From Russula earlei (taxonomy: Eukaryota; Basidiomycota; Agaricomycetes; Russulales; Russulaceae), in NCBI GenBank assembly GCA_025769875.1, contig JAGFNK010000350.1, forward strand, positions 1 to 54,963: a stretch of 54,963 bases of DNA. The letters run 5' to 3'. Made by a program: the position numbers and the translations under genes. Shown piece after piece: positions 32,793 through 43,028 of this stretch. The notes under the pieces are model-generated. The model saw only the letters and a program-made list of their open reading frames with translations. It made no database searches and was not told the origin of the DNA. The stretch's first letter is position 1. The number at the start of each line of letters is the position of its first letter.

Positions 32793-34975
32793 TTACAATA
32801 CAAATAAAGATTTTCTATTGTAAGGATCAGCAGAAGATGAGGCCACTAGAATAGGCGGCGGTGCGAGTCCGAAGGGACATGATGCAAGGGAGGCGGTGGC
32901 ATCTGAGGGAGGGGGGTTCCGAGGGGGGTTCCGAGGGAGGGGGGTTTGAGACAGCAGTTCCCCGAGGGCACGCATGTGCGCATTCGCGGCGGCAGATGTT
33001 GCATCGGGCTTGGCACGCTTGCCCGACCGTTCACCCCCGGTGTATGGATCATCGTGAACACGGCGGCGCTTTCCCTTAGCGATGCTGATGCTTTGCGCTG
33101 TAAGTCCCCGCGTGTCAGGGAGACTGGTCCGTTGTTTTGGGCTCCGTTTGACACCCATACGCTCGGCTGTCTCCATCCACGTATGCTGATTGGGCGCAAT
33201 TACCTCCTTATCAGGTAAGACCTTGAAACCTTGAATTATATTAATTGTGGCTGCCAAACTGTATTTGGCGGCCCAGGCGGCCTCGACGATCTCCGCTGAT
33301 TGATTAGTATCCTCAAGCCTAGATGTGAGATCGTGTGATAATGATATGATCTCCTGTGAGAGAGATACTAGGCTCTCCCTTGGCCTGGTGGATGGGGATG
33401 GTGGGTCAGGGGATCTATTTGCATTCTCTGTGGGAGCTTTTTGGGTGCTCTCTTCAGGACAGAGGTGGGGAAAGTGGATGTAGATTGCTGCAATGTGTTT
33501 GCAGAATCTAATCCGTGGATAATCTGTGCAATCACAAGTCGACTTCATCAGATCGATTGAGTAAAACTCGCCAGACCAGGATTGTGAAGCAACGTGAAAG
33601 CAGATCTCATCGAATTGCAAAATTGAATCTTGTGATATGCTCTCGGCATGGGCGAAAAGTTTCCGACACCTGTCAGCCGCCAGGTCCCGACCATCGAGCC
33701 TGACTTGCTGACGTTCATGCCTGTTTTGGTAATATGGCACCATTCGATGCACTAGCACAAATAAGATTTGATTGATTCACCGATTGTGCTTGCCATCAAG
33801 CCAGTGTGATTTGAGGACGTGATGATATCTAAAAAATGATTAAGTCATCTTATCTTTGGATCAGTTGGAACACATACGCTTCGATCAACATATTTGTGTC
33901 CCCTTCCTCAAAGATATGCCGATTTTTCTGGAAAACCATGGACCACATATGCACCACAGGCATCCATTCACACCCAAGGTAGTTCACAAAACTTTGTGGG
34001 ACCTGAGGATCAGTGGAGATCTCCTCCTAGATTTGCAGAAAGTCGGCCTGATCATCTGTATGTACCCATCTCTTGATCTTATCCCACAGATCAGGAAATT
34101 CAGTTGTATTGAAGTGTGATCGCATCGCGCTGCAACATGTGCCATTTGCAAAGCCATATCCGACTTCCTGGATAAGCAATCTTGAGGGCGGCAATCTGTG
34201 CGGCATCACAATCTGTCATAATAATAGACAGCTGGATAGCTGGACTGGCATCCCTGACCCAACAGACAAAAAAGGAAATTGTGTCCATTGTTCCATTGGA
34301 TGCCAGCATCCAGGCAACAGGCACACCTATCTGGAAAAGGTAAGCCCTGCTAAATTGACATTTAGTAAATATTATGCACCATGTCCCCAGTGATCCTGCG
34401 CGATCATGGTAAATAATAAAAAGTCCGGATATTGAGTGATATTATGAGTTGTGTCAATACCGATGAAGCCGTTCCCGAGGTGGCGGAATGCCTCCATTTG
34501 GAAAGGGGTCTGGATGCATAACACATATGCATCCTCCTGCAGATTTGACTGAGATGGGGCACTGTGCAGCCTATCTTTGTAAAATACATTTGTATTTTCA
34601 TCTCTCAATCTGTCCAACCAGAGCCTGGTGGAGATGGCATCCTCTGGATGCAGCCTGATATTGTTATCTTCAATTTCCGGGCCATGCGGCTCACATCCCA
34701 AAGCGAGATGAATCGGTCTCGGCTGCCATCGGGTGACGAATCCTGAATATCGCGTACCTTTCAATTCATTAGGTTAGCAATTAAAAATAAATTCAATGCA
34801 CACTTACTATTTCCAGTGGATCAACCTTCCTTTACAACAAGGATCTAATTTTATTGCGTGCTATGCATGACATTCGTGTGTAAGCGAGATTAGCAATTCC
34901 AATTTCATGGTCATGCTCGCTTGCTGTATTGTCCGAGAATGGTAGGCGCGTCTGCGTATGATTTGATGACTATTC
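32793..34975 (-). mobile_element. MULE-type transposase gene with SWIM zinc finger
   Basis: The reading contains a Mutator-like transposase core: FRHLGNGFIGIDTTHNITQYPD (first catalytic Asp), VPVAWMLASNGTMDTISFF, SIIMTDCDAAQIAALKIAYP (second Asp) and RIWLCKWHMLQRD (the C-x-x-W-H motif). After further phased exons with EWMPVVHMWSMVFQKNRHIFE comes a SWIM finger, STCDCTDYPRIRFCKHIAA, with its C-x-C...C-x-H pattern. The C-terminal part is Ser/Pro-rich. Short introns with good borders run through the gene (for example HWGHG|VPVAWM). Near the N-terminus a stretch ANLAYTRMSCIARNKIRSLL is followed by an in-frame TAA, so the start is unclear and the gene may be damaged. Terminal repeats of this element were not found. 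Confidence 0.75.
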
Positions 34976-35033
34976 GGCAACTGGCAACCCGTCTTCTTGA
35001 TCTTGGATCTCCGTGTGCGATCGGGGTGCTTCT

Positions 35034-36916
35034 TTACATAACGTGAAGCTCTGGTGAGGGCGTTCCTTCACGGATGGCGAGTGGGTTGAGGGTAGCAGCA
35101 AGGTCTTGGAGTTCAGTTTCCATCTGGGACGATGAGCGTGCGCTGGTCAATAATGTGTTGGATGACTTCAGGCGAGAGGGGCTCCTGTTTGACAGTGGGG
35201 GAAGGGGTGAGAATAGGTAGAGGGGATGAGTTGGGAGCAGGGGACGACATGGGAGTATTGTAAGTGGAGGTAGCATGTTCGTGATGCCAGGCCGACCACT
35301 CCGAAGGAGTGGGGGTATTTATGGAGGCTGACCATGTAATGTGATTCCATACCAAATCTGTAAGTACTGCTCTTCGTATGGATAAATGAAACTCTGAGAA
35401 ACGGGGGTCCATCATGAGAAGTTGAAAGCCACGGAAGTCACCAGAGGAAAGAATCCTGGAAAAGAGTTGTTCCCTGGCAGCTATGTTAAAGATGGTGTGT
35501 CCATGGTCGGGGATAGTGGGATCATTAACTGAATAGGAAGGGGGGTTACGAGAGTTAATTTGGGGGAGTAAGGTATGCTGTTGTATTGTAAGGTTTTGAA
35601 ACTGGTCCTCTAGGTCATCTAGACTTTCATCTGAGTGATGTGATTCTGTGGAGTCAAGGTTAGTGGAAGACATGGTATGGAGTTTAGTGGGTTGTCCTAG
35701 GTGGAACATGGTGATGGCATCTTGAGCATTTTTAAGGTTAGAGAGGGGTTCCCACATGTCTTCCACTGTGGAATATCCTTTCCACCAGACCCTGTATTGG
35801 AGTCAGTTTCAATGGGTCCATTGGGTGGTGATCTTCTTGACTTCATATTCTCCCAACAGGAGATCAGGTGGTGGTTCAGTTTGGTCCGTGCTCAGCTGTT
35901 TCTGTGACTGGAGATAGGAGGGAGGCGTGAAACACAATATGGATGCTCCATTGGGGGGGAAGTCGGAGTTGGTAAGCAACATGGGAGATTTTTTTGGTGA
36001 CAGTAAAAGGGCCAAACCACTTGGGACGGAATTTCTGAAACTGATGGGGGGTTTTTAGGTTAGTGCCTTCTAACCAAACCTTCTGTCCTTCTTCGAAACC
36101 CTTAAACTTAGTTTCTTTGATCCAATTGTTTTGTGTCCTCCTCATCGTTTCTTGTGCTGCTTCCCTCATATCCTTCAGTGCCTGGAGTCGTTCTTGGATT
36201 CCAGGGAACTTGGACTTAAGTTGGGTGCCAAGCCCTTGAGGGTTAAAGCCTATGAGAAGTTCGTACAGGGTTCTCTTGGTGGTGGTGGATTTGTGGGCGT
36301 TAAAATGATATTGGGCTATGGGGAGCCAGTGCACCCATTCTTCTTGTTTCTCTCCTGTGTAGATGCGTAAGTACATTTCTAAGGTCTGGTTGGTCCTTTC
36401 TGATTGTCCATTGGTTTGGGGGTGGTAAGCGGTACTCAGATTTTGATTAATTCCGAGGATTTGGGAGATTTCTTGAAACAAGTCAGAGGTAAAGTGGGAG
36501 TCACAGTCAGAGATAATCTTGGAGGGAACTCCAGTCCATGGGAAGGCGTAACGCAAGAATAGTTTGGCCATTTGCAGGGTTCCCATGTTCTTACGGCAAG
36601 GTATGAATATAGCTGCCTTGGTGGAATCGTGGTCAGTGATGGTCATGATGGCATTATTTCCTTCCGAAGGTGGGAGGTCAACGATCCAGTCAATGGTGAC
36701 AGTTTGGAAGGGTTTTTGAAATTCTGGGGGAATGGGGTAAATTGGGGGGCAAGTTGGGTGTGTGGAAGATTTGTTGGCTTGACAGGTGGCACACCCTCGA
36801 ATATAGTCCTGGATGAAGTAGGCCATTTTTGGCCACCAGAAGGATTCCTGGATCAAGTACAAGGTTCGGGCATTTCCTGTATGTCCACCAAGAATACTGT
36901 CATGGTAGGTATGTAA
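35034..36916 (-). pseudogene. Ty3/gypsy integrase with chromodomain, interrupted
   Basis: The integrase has its zinc-binding HHCC part (HDSILGGH and CATC), and the catalytic core with TVTIDWIVDLP, ISDCDSHFTS and HPQTNGQSERTNQ, so the Asp-Asp-Glu triad is present. A chromodomain (EYEVKKITT...YRVWWKGYSTVEDMWEPLSNL) follows the GPF-like PKWFGPFTV block; it usually steers insertion to marked chromatin. Two TGA codons at 35803-35811 cut the chromodomain, and one at 36923 precedes the integrase. A 200-residue Ser/Thr-rich tail of unknown role follows. Confidence 0.85.
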
Positions 36917-37270
36917 GATCTTTCATAAGAGGGGTTCTTGATATGGTACCGCCAGTTTTCCGTCTTTGAATAGTACACCTTCTTCTTCTTGAAGACCATG
37001 TTTGACCTTCCACATGAGGAGATCTGATTTTCGGTTTCTTTGTTTGATTAGGACTTGGGCATAGAGGTCCTCAGTGTGAAGCGTGCAAATAAAAAGTTTA
37101 TCAGGGAGTGCCATGATGTTCTGGTTATCTCCTGATCCATCATTGTGGTCAGGTCGTCGTGAGAGAGCGTCCGTGCGATTAGAAGTTCCAGGTTTGTGGT
37201 GGATTTCAGAATGATAATCTGCCAGTGTGGAAATGTAACCTGCAATCCTTTGATTAATTTTATGGGGGAG

Positions 37271-38753
37271 TCAATAGTGGGCAAGGTTAGTATGATCAGT
37301 AAAGATTTTGATGGGGTGTTTTGTTCCGACCAACAGGTATCGCCAGTGTTGGAGTGCAAGAATCAGGACTAGGAACTCCCTGTCCCAAACTGGGTAGTTC
37401 CTTTCTGCTTCATTGAATGCGTGTGACATGTTGCCAATCATTTTTCTTTTTCCTCTTGGGTCCTTCTGAAATAGGATTGCTCCGGTGGCAAATTGCGAGG
37501 CGTCAGTTTCTAGTTCATATGGGAGATCAGGGTTGGCGGTGTAGAGTTCAGGGTCATTGCAGATTGCCAATATTAAGGTTTCTAGGGCTGTGGTCACTTC
37601 TGGGGTCCAGAAAAAGGGGGTCTTTTCTTGATTGTAGAGAAAATAGGGCAAGCTATTTTAGCAAAATCTCAAATAAATGGTTGTTGGTAATTGAGGGTGC
37701 CCATGATTTGTTGCACTTGTTTCAGGTTATTGGGGGGTCTCGGCCAGTTTTTGAGACCATCCATTTTGACTGGGTCGATTTTGAGGGTTCCTTGATTGAT
37801 TCAGAAACCCAAGAAGTCAATTTCGTGTTGTTCAAAGGCGCACTTTGATGCCTTTAAAAAATAGGAGTCCCTTTCAAGTAGGTCAAGGAACTCGTGTGTG
37901 ATTTGTCAGTGAAGGAGCTCTTCTCCCAATCCTGTGGCTATTGCCACATCATCTAGATAATTGCAGGTATTTTCTGGGTATTTGAGAAGCCAGGGTCGAA
38001 GGGTATGGTTCATTGCTTGTTGGAAAGCTGCCGGAGCATTGGTAAAGCCAAAGCCCATTACCATGGGGATGAAGGTGCCAAATTGAGTTTTGAAGGTGCT
38101 TTGTGTCAGTCTTCTGGATGGATTAGAACATTGTTGTAACCAGCTCGGACGTCGAATTTGCTAAAGGTGGTTTTGCCCCTTAGTCGGTGTAATTGTTCTT
38201 CCATGTTAGGTAAGGCGTGGTAATCGGGGACTGTGGCGTTATTGAGTTTCCGGTAGTCGACTACCATTCATGGGGCGGTGCCGTCCTTCTTCTGAACAAA
38301 GAAGACAGGGGATACGAAATCTGAAACGCTGTCCTTGATGAAGCCTTTGGCTAGGTCCTCCTGTATTTGTCTCGACAGTTCTTGTTTCTCATTTTGGGGG
38401 AGGGGGTAAGTTCGGCAATCAAGGAACTTGGGGGCATCAGGTTTCAGGGTGATTCTGAAGTTGAGTTCTCCTTGACTGGGTGGGAGTCGTTTGGCTGCTT
38501 CTTCTGAGAAGACTTTCTGGTGTCGTAAGTATTCAGGGGGGATGATGGTTGTCCTTATTTGTGCGACCCAGATTCTTGGTGGTTTAGCTAGGGGCATGGG
38601 GGTGAGAAGAACCCCTAGGTAGTTTTTCAGATGACCAGTACTCCAGTTGACAAGGGGGTTTAACGCTTTTAGGAAGGGGTAGCCAAGGATCATTCTATCT
38701 TCTCCCAAGTTTGTAATGTAGAAGGTGAGAAGTCGTGTGTGCCATACGGCCAT
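37271..38753 (-). pseudogene. Ty3/gypsy reverse transcriptase and RNase H, interrupted
   Basis: Reverse transcriptase copies the element RNA into DNA. The reading has VVDYRKLN near 38260, NYLDDVAIATG (the YLDD active site) near 37940, and a connection region. RNase H follows with ETDASQFATGAIL, RNYPVWDREFLVLI and IKIFTDHTNL. TGA stops lie at 38268, 37906, 37801, 37669 and 37271. At 38268, 37906, 37801 and 37669 the neighbouring residues make Arg the expected amino acid. Confidence 0.85.
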
Positions 38754-38774
38754 ATGAGCATAATGGGTTAGTGC

Positions 38775-41087
38775 TCATCCTTGGTTATTGGTGCCATCTA
38801 CGTTGATGATTGGTCTGGGGGTTCTGAGGGTTCGGAGTGGGATTTGTAATTTTCCCACGATTCCTTGACTGATGAAATTTTCTGTTGCTCTGCTGTCAAG
38901 GAGCGCTTGGCCAGTCTTTCCATTGGTTGTTAGCATAAAAGGAACTTTCATTGAGTTTTCTTTATGGTTGACAATGGTATCTATTTGGGCCTCTGTGCTG
39001 ACTGTCACACTTTGGCCTAGAGAAAATCCTCCTTGAGGATGAGGTCCCAGATCTTGGCTCATTCCTCGGCTGGTAGGGCTTTCATGCGTGCTACCATGGA
39101 AGCTGGTTCTTCTTCCTTAGGCGGTTCTGGGGTTGATTCAGTGATGCAGGCTTTAGAAGTGGTAGGAACTGTATTTTTGGGGCATTCCCAGCTGAGGTGG
39201 CCTTTCTCCCTGCAATGGAAGCAATGTCCTTCTTTTGCCAATTGTTTTCTTTCTTCTTCAGTGAGCTTCTTAAAGTTGGACTTGACAGCGTCTACTTGCA
39301 TTTGGTCAGAGTGATGGGGTTTGTGTTCCGAGGAGGAGTGTGTGTTTTTCCCTTTAAGTTTCTCCCTGATGGTGATGAATCGTCAATGTTGCCTTCTGGC
39401 CTCCTCCCTCCATTCTTGAAGAGTGGTGGGCCAGACATCCCTGTTTAAGATTGCGCAGTAGAGTCCGATTTTTAAGCCATTTTTGAAGCTCTCAATAGCA
39501 ATAACGTCCGTTTCTGGCCACCCTGTTTTGTTCAGAAGTTGTTCAAAGGTGGAGATATAGTCATCAAGGGAGTCCTTCATTACATGCTGAGTGCAGTTGC
39601 CTGTGAGTTGACCCATTCTTCAACTTTTTCCCCTTGAATATAGGAGAGGGCCAACATTGTTCATTTAAAAGGGGAAACCATTACTGCCTTGTCATCATTG
39701 AGGCCCCAGTATAGGTTAAATTCCATGATGAAATGTTTTGTTTTGTTCCTTTCCCCTGTAAAGGCCGTGGGTTCTTTACCACTGAGGGATCCATTAGTGC
39801 CTTGTGGTGCTGGGGCAGCTGCTTGAGGGGGTGGGGCGATGACTGGGGGGGCTTGGGCAGCCATCTGAGGGGCCTGAGCGGCAACCTGGGGTGGTTGTAC
39901 AGCAACTTGGGGTTGTGCTGCCATAATAGGTTCAGGGGGGTTCTGCGGTTCGAGTTCTGGGTTTTCAATGAATTCCTGAACTTCAGGAAGATTCTCTGGT
40001 TCTAAAGTAGGGGATTTAAAGGGTGTCTGAGTTTCGACGATGTTTTCTGGTTCAGGGAGGTTGCCTTCTGTAGAAGAAGCTTCTGTTTCTGAAGGTGATT
40101 CGTAGAGAGGGTCATTTTCCCTCCAGTAGCCTAATCCAAGGCTGTTTCTGAGGAGTTCTAGGTCTAAGTGAGTGTAGAGCTGTCCTCTTCTAAGTCATAG
40201 TTCAAACCAACGATTGTTGATAAATTCAGCTGGTAGTTCTTCATTGTTTTTGGTGGTGACATAACAGAGGTAGGTGTGAAAGCTGTCCCAAGTGGCAGTT
40301 CCTACAACGTGTTCGGGAAGGTCTGGGGATGGTCTGGGTTGGATATGGACCCAACGGTTCGATGGTAGTTCAAGGTTGATCTCCAGAATGGAGTAAGGAA
40401 GCTTAGCTTGTGTTACAGCATCGCAGGCCGTAAGAGCGTTAGCTCAAGGTTCAGTGGGGCCAAGTCCCTGTGACTTGGTTCAAGGGTTCAGTGGGGCTGG
40501 CTCAAAGAGACTGGATCAAGGGTTTAGCGTCTCAAGGCTAAGTCAAACAATGACTCAGTCCTGCAGACAGAGTCGATCTTCTGGTTTCACAGAAGAGGAG
40601 GGCGATGAGAGAGAGGCAGAGGAGGAAAAGGAACACAAGAGTTCCTTGAGGTGTGCTTAGGTCAAGCAGAGTGTAGGCCAGCACAAGCAAGTTGTGATTT
40701 TGAGAGAGTATACAGGGCAAGGGATGTGACAAGTAATGGGACAAAGCTAAGCTTGGGGCATTCCCCAGCTTCTACAGGCGCTTAAATACTGTATGTAGCA
40801 AGGCTGTACAGTACTATATGCGGAACAATAGATAAAGGTGAGCTAATAGCAAAGGCAACTCAATAATAGATGAAACACAATAGGTGAAACAATAAGGGAC
40901 CATCAACATCAAGGGGTGAAATGGTAACCAAGGGTACTGAGGTATGAAAGGTAGGAACAATAAGAAGTGAAACAGGGACGAACCAAAAGAGGGGTAGACC
41001 ACAACAATTTTTCCCTGTGGCTCCACCTGTGGGAGAGCTCTTTCCTTTCGAGGATGAAGGCGCTGGGGATGATGCTGAGGAACTCAT
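38775..41087 (-). pseudogene. Ty3/gypsy gag and protease region, interrupted
   Basis: The likely gag start is MSSSASSPAPSSSKGKSS at 41087. Further readable blocks are LELPSNRWVHIQPRP and EELPAEFINNRWFEL, a Pro/Gln/Ala-rich tract (about 39790-39950), the capsid-like LDDYISTFEQLLNKTGWPE, and the zinc knuckle CFHCREKGHLSWECP. The protease follows with LLDSRATENFI; the normal D-S/T-G-A site has Arg in place of Gly. TGA codons interrupt at 40195, 39661, 39383 and 39059, and at 38775 after the protease. Confidence 0.8.
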
Positions 41088-41454
41088 GTTACATAGTTAC
41101 AAAATGTTGACTGTTTATGGAAGTGATTTAGCTTTCAGAGACAGGCAGGTCTCATAATCTGTTGGACTGAAGGCTCAGTCTTGTATACAAAAGACTGATA
41201 TTAGGTTAGTAAGCTAACCTGTTGGACGAAGGCTATGTACATAATGAGTATATGTAAATGGTAAAGGAATGTGCTACTGACCTCAGTCTTGTATATGAAA
41301 GACTGAGGAAAAAGGAACGGTGGTATCAACATGGCGTTCTAACTATCCGGTCCGTTCGGTCCTGTTTCTCTGCCATGCAGTGGCTGCAGTTCCAACAGAG
41401 GAGAGGGTTAACATGCACTCATATGATTCCCTATCTCTGGGTTCAATCAGGAAA

Positions 41455-41503
41455 ATAGCCAGACTGGGGGTTGAACCTAGGACCTCTCAGATATACCAGA
41501 AAA
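41455..41503 (-). repeat. Second copy of the tRNA-like 3' half
   Basis: It repeats GGTCCTAGGTTCAACCCCCA plus GTCTGGCTA, matching the variable loop, T-arm and 3' acceptor strand of the adjacent tRNA-like unit. Confidence 0.55.
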
Positions 41504-41576
41504 TGGCCAGACTGGGGATCAAACCCAGGACCTCCCAGATATATACCAGGTGCTCTAACCACTGAGCTATCTAGCC
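41504..41576 (-). repeat. tRNA-like sequence, probable SINE head or tRNA pseudogene
   Basis: The 73-nt minus-strand sequence folds as a tRNA: acceptor GGCTAGA with TCTGGCC (one G-T pair), D-arm AGCTCAGTGGTTAGAGC (box A), anticodon stem CCTGG/CTGGG with two wobble pairs, T-arm CTGGG-TTTGATC-CCCAG (box B), and discriminator A. The 7-nt anticodon loop is TATATAT, which lacks the universal T33, so a working tRNA is unlikely. The part downstream (41455-41503) repeats the T-arm and 3' stem once more. This fits a tRNA-derived SINE with an internal duplication. Confidence 0.55.
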
Positions 41577-41908
41577 TTAGGTGCAGTAAGTGGATTAATG
41601 ATTATATATCTAACAGAAAGGAATGGCATTCTTACTCATCCTAAGTTCATGGACCAATGATGATTAGCTATGGAAGACAAGAAAGGATAGACTTACCAGG
41701 CTAATCAGCTGCAGACCACATTCATGTGTTAAAGGGAACATCAAGATTCATGTTGAGGGTGCACATACTTTACAAAATCATAAATGGATAGATCAGGAGG
41801 AGTTGATACAAAGGCTTTCATATACCACACACAAGAGGTGGTCTCCCATTCATTTGGGGCATACATGACTGTTGATAAGTGGGTATACCACCCTTGTCAC
41901 CCAGTATT

Positions 41909-42005
41909 CATCAGGAAAAAATGTTATTGCTACAAGCACTATGTAGCACTGTATAGCCTATATAGTGCTACATAGTGCTTGTAGCAATAACATTTTTTCC
42001 TGATG
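41909..42005. repeat. 97-bp near-perfect palindrome
   Basis: Bases 41909-41956 are the reverse complement of 41958-42005 with one mismatch, around a single central base at 41957. The arms begin CATCAGGAAAAAATG and end at GTATAG. The pairing stops sharply at both ends. It could be the fused ends of two elements or a fold-back MITE. Confidence 0.85.
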
Positions 42006-42690
42006 TTGTTGTCCATCTTGCTGCTTGACACAGTTCACCATTGTGGAAGGATAGCCAGTGGCAGTGGTTTTAGATCTTCCTACATGTCAGCTGATCTTCA
42101 TCAGACTAACCACAGTCTGGACATCATAGGGATACAGTGATGGGACCAGAGGATGAGTTGGATTGATGTCCCAAAATGCCTGTCCATCTGAATCCCACAC
42201 TTGGAGTGAGTCATGCTTCTGAGAGGATAACAGATGTCATGGGCGATATTGGTTAGCCATTGAGTGTGCACCACTATAAAGGAGGAACTGGTCAAGATGG
42301 CCACTAAGGAGGTAGGTGAGAGGAGGGGGTAAGGGCCAGGGGTGCCCGTGGTCATCACTTCATGTGCGACTGATTGGTGGTGATATTATCCGGTGCATTA
42401 GGGTATAACGTTGCGGGTAAGAATGCACAGCACTAGTTGGGAATCAGATTTGCTGTGTGTTTTGGAGGTGGACGACGCTGGGAGCGGATTTGGCATAGTC
42501 AAAGACATCAATCATTGAGGTGACATTTGGAATTGTACAGTTCCCATCACACAAGCCAAGACACGAACAGGAGGTTGGCAGTGGCCCCCCAACAATATAT
42601 TATAATCTCCACGGTTGCGGGACAAACGTGCTGGCAGGCAAAACACTGCCTCACCTTCTGGTCCCTTTCACAGCAAAGCAATAATCATGA
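42006..42690. other. Accessory DNA with no recognised gene
   Basis: This is part of the transposon island. A minus-strand frame at 42101-42358 has no known motif, and no gene is supported. Confidence 0.4.
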
Positions 42691-43015
42691 TTGCTCTCCA
42701 GCGTGACGCACAGGGAAACAAATCAAACGTTGCCAACGAATAGCTACCCACACTTTCCTACCAGAAGCCCAGCCCATCACTTCACATAAACCCCATCCGA
42801 GGGCCTGAACGCGCTCGGACTTTTTTGGCTACGGTTGCAGACAACAAAGAGCTGCAGGCGCAGGCAAACTCAGTTTTATATCCGAGATGGATACAGAAAG
42901 AAGAAAGCTGTAGGACACTTGCAGCCCGCCGTAGTAAACCGCACCAGACCATGAATTCCGTGGGTAAAACGATAATCTATAACGCTAGGAATAACGTGAT
43001 GTACGCTCGAATATG
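42690..43015 (+). pseudogene. Decayed duplicate of the HIS4 3' end and downstream sequence
   Basis: Blocks here match the real HIS4 3' end in order. ACAAATC..TTGCCAACGAAT aligns with the start of HIS4 exon 3, and ACGGTTGCAGACAACAAAGAG with GAGCTGCAGGCGCAGGCAAAC codes VADNKELQAQAN against HIS4 [33 protein letters not shown] matches the HIS4 downstream sequence near 28240. The copy has lost frame, intron and upstream parts. It lies convergent to PDB1, 14.7 kb from the real gene. Confidence 0.8.
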
Positions 43016-43028
43016 AAAGGCAATATGT

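Larger units (their letters stand above)
35034..41087 (-). mobile_element. Decayed Ty3/gypsy retrotransposon with chromodomain integrase
   Basis: Read on the minus strand from right to left, the domains come in Ty3/gypsy order: gag with a zinc knuckle, aspartic protease, reverse transcriptase, RNase H, integrase, chromodomain. At least eleven stops split the polyprotein, and every one I could place in an aligned domain is TGA. Flanking LTRs were not found: the left side runs straight into the MULE gene region and the right side into a SINE-like block. The element is therefore an old, truncated or nested copy. It is not able to make a full polyprotein as it stands. Confidence 0.9.

Noticed and set aside
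40440..40560. Repeated GGTTCAGTGGGGC words as a possible direct repeat array
   Set aside because: Only two or three imperfect copies occur within the retroelement; it is not an array.
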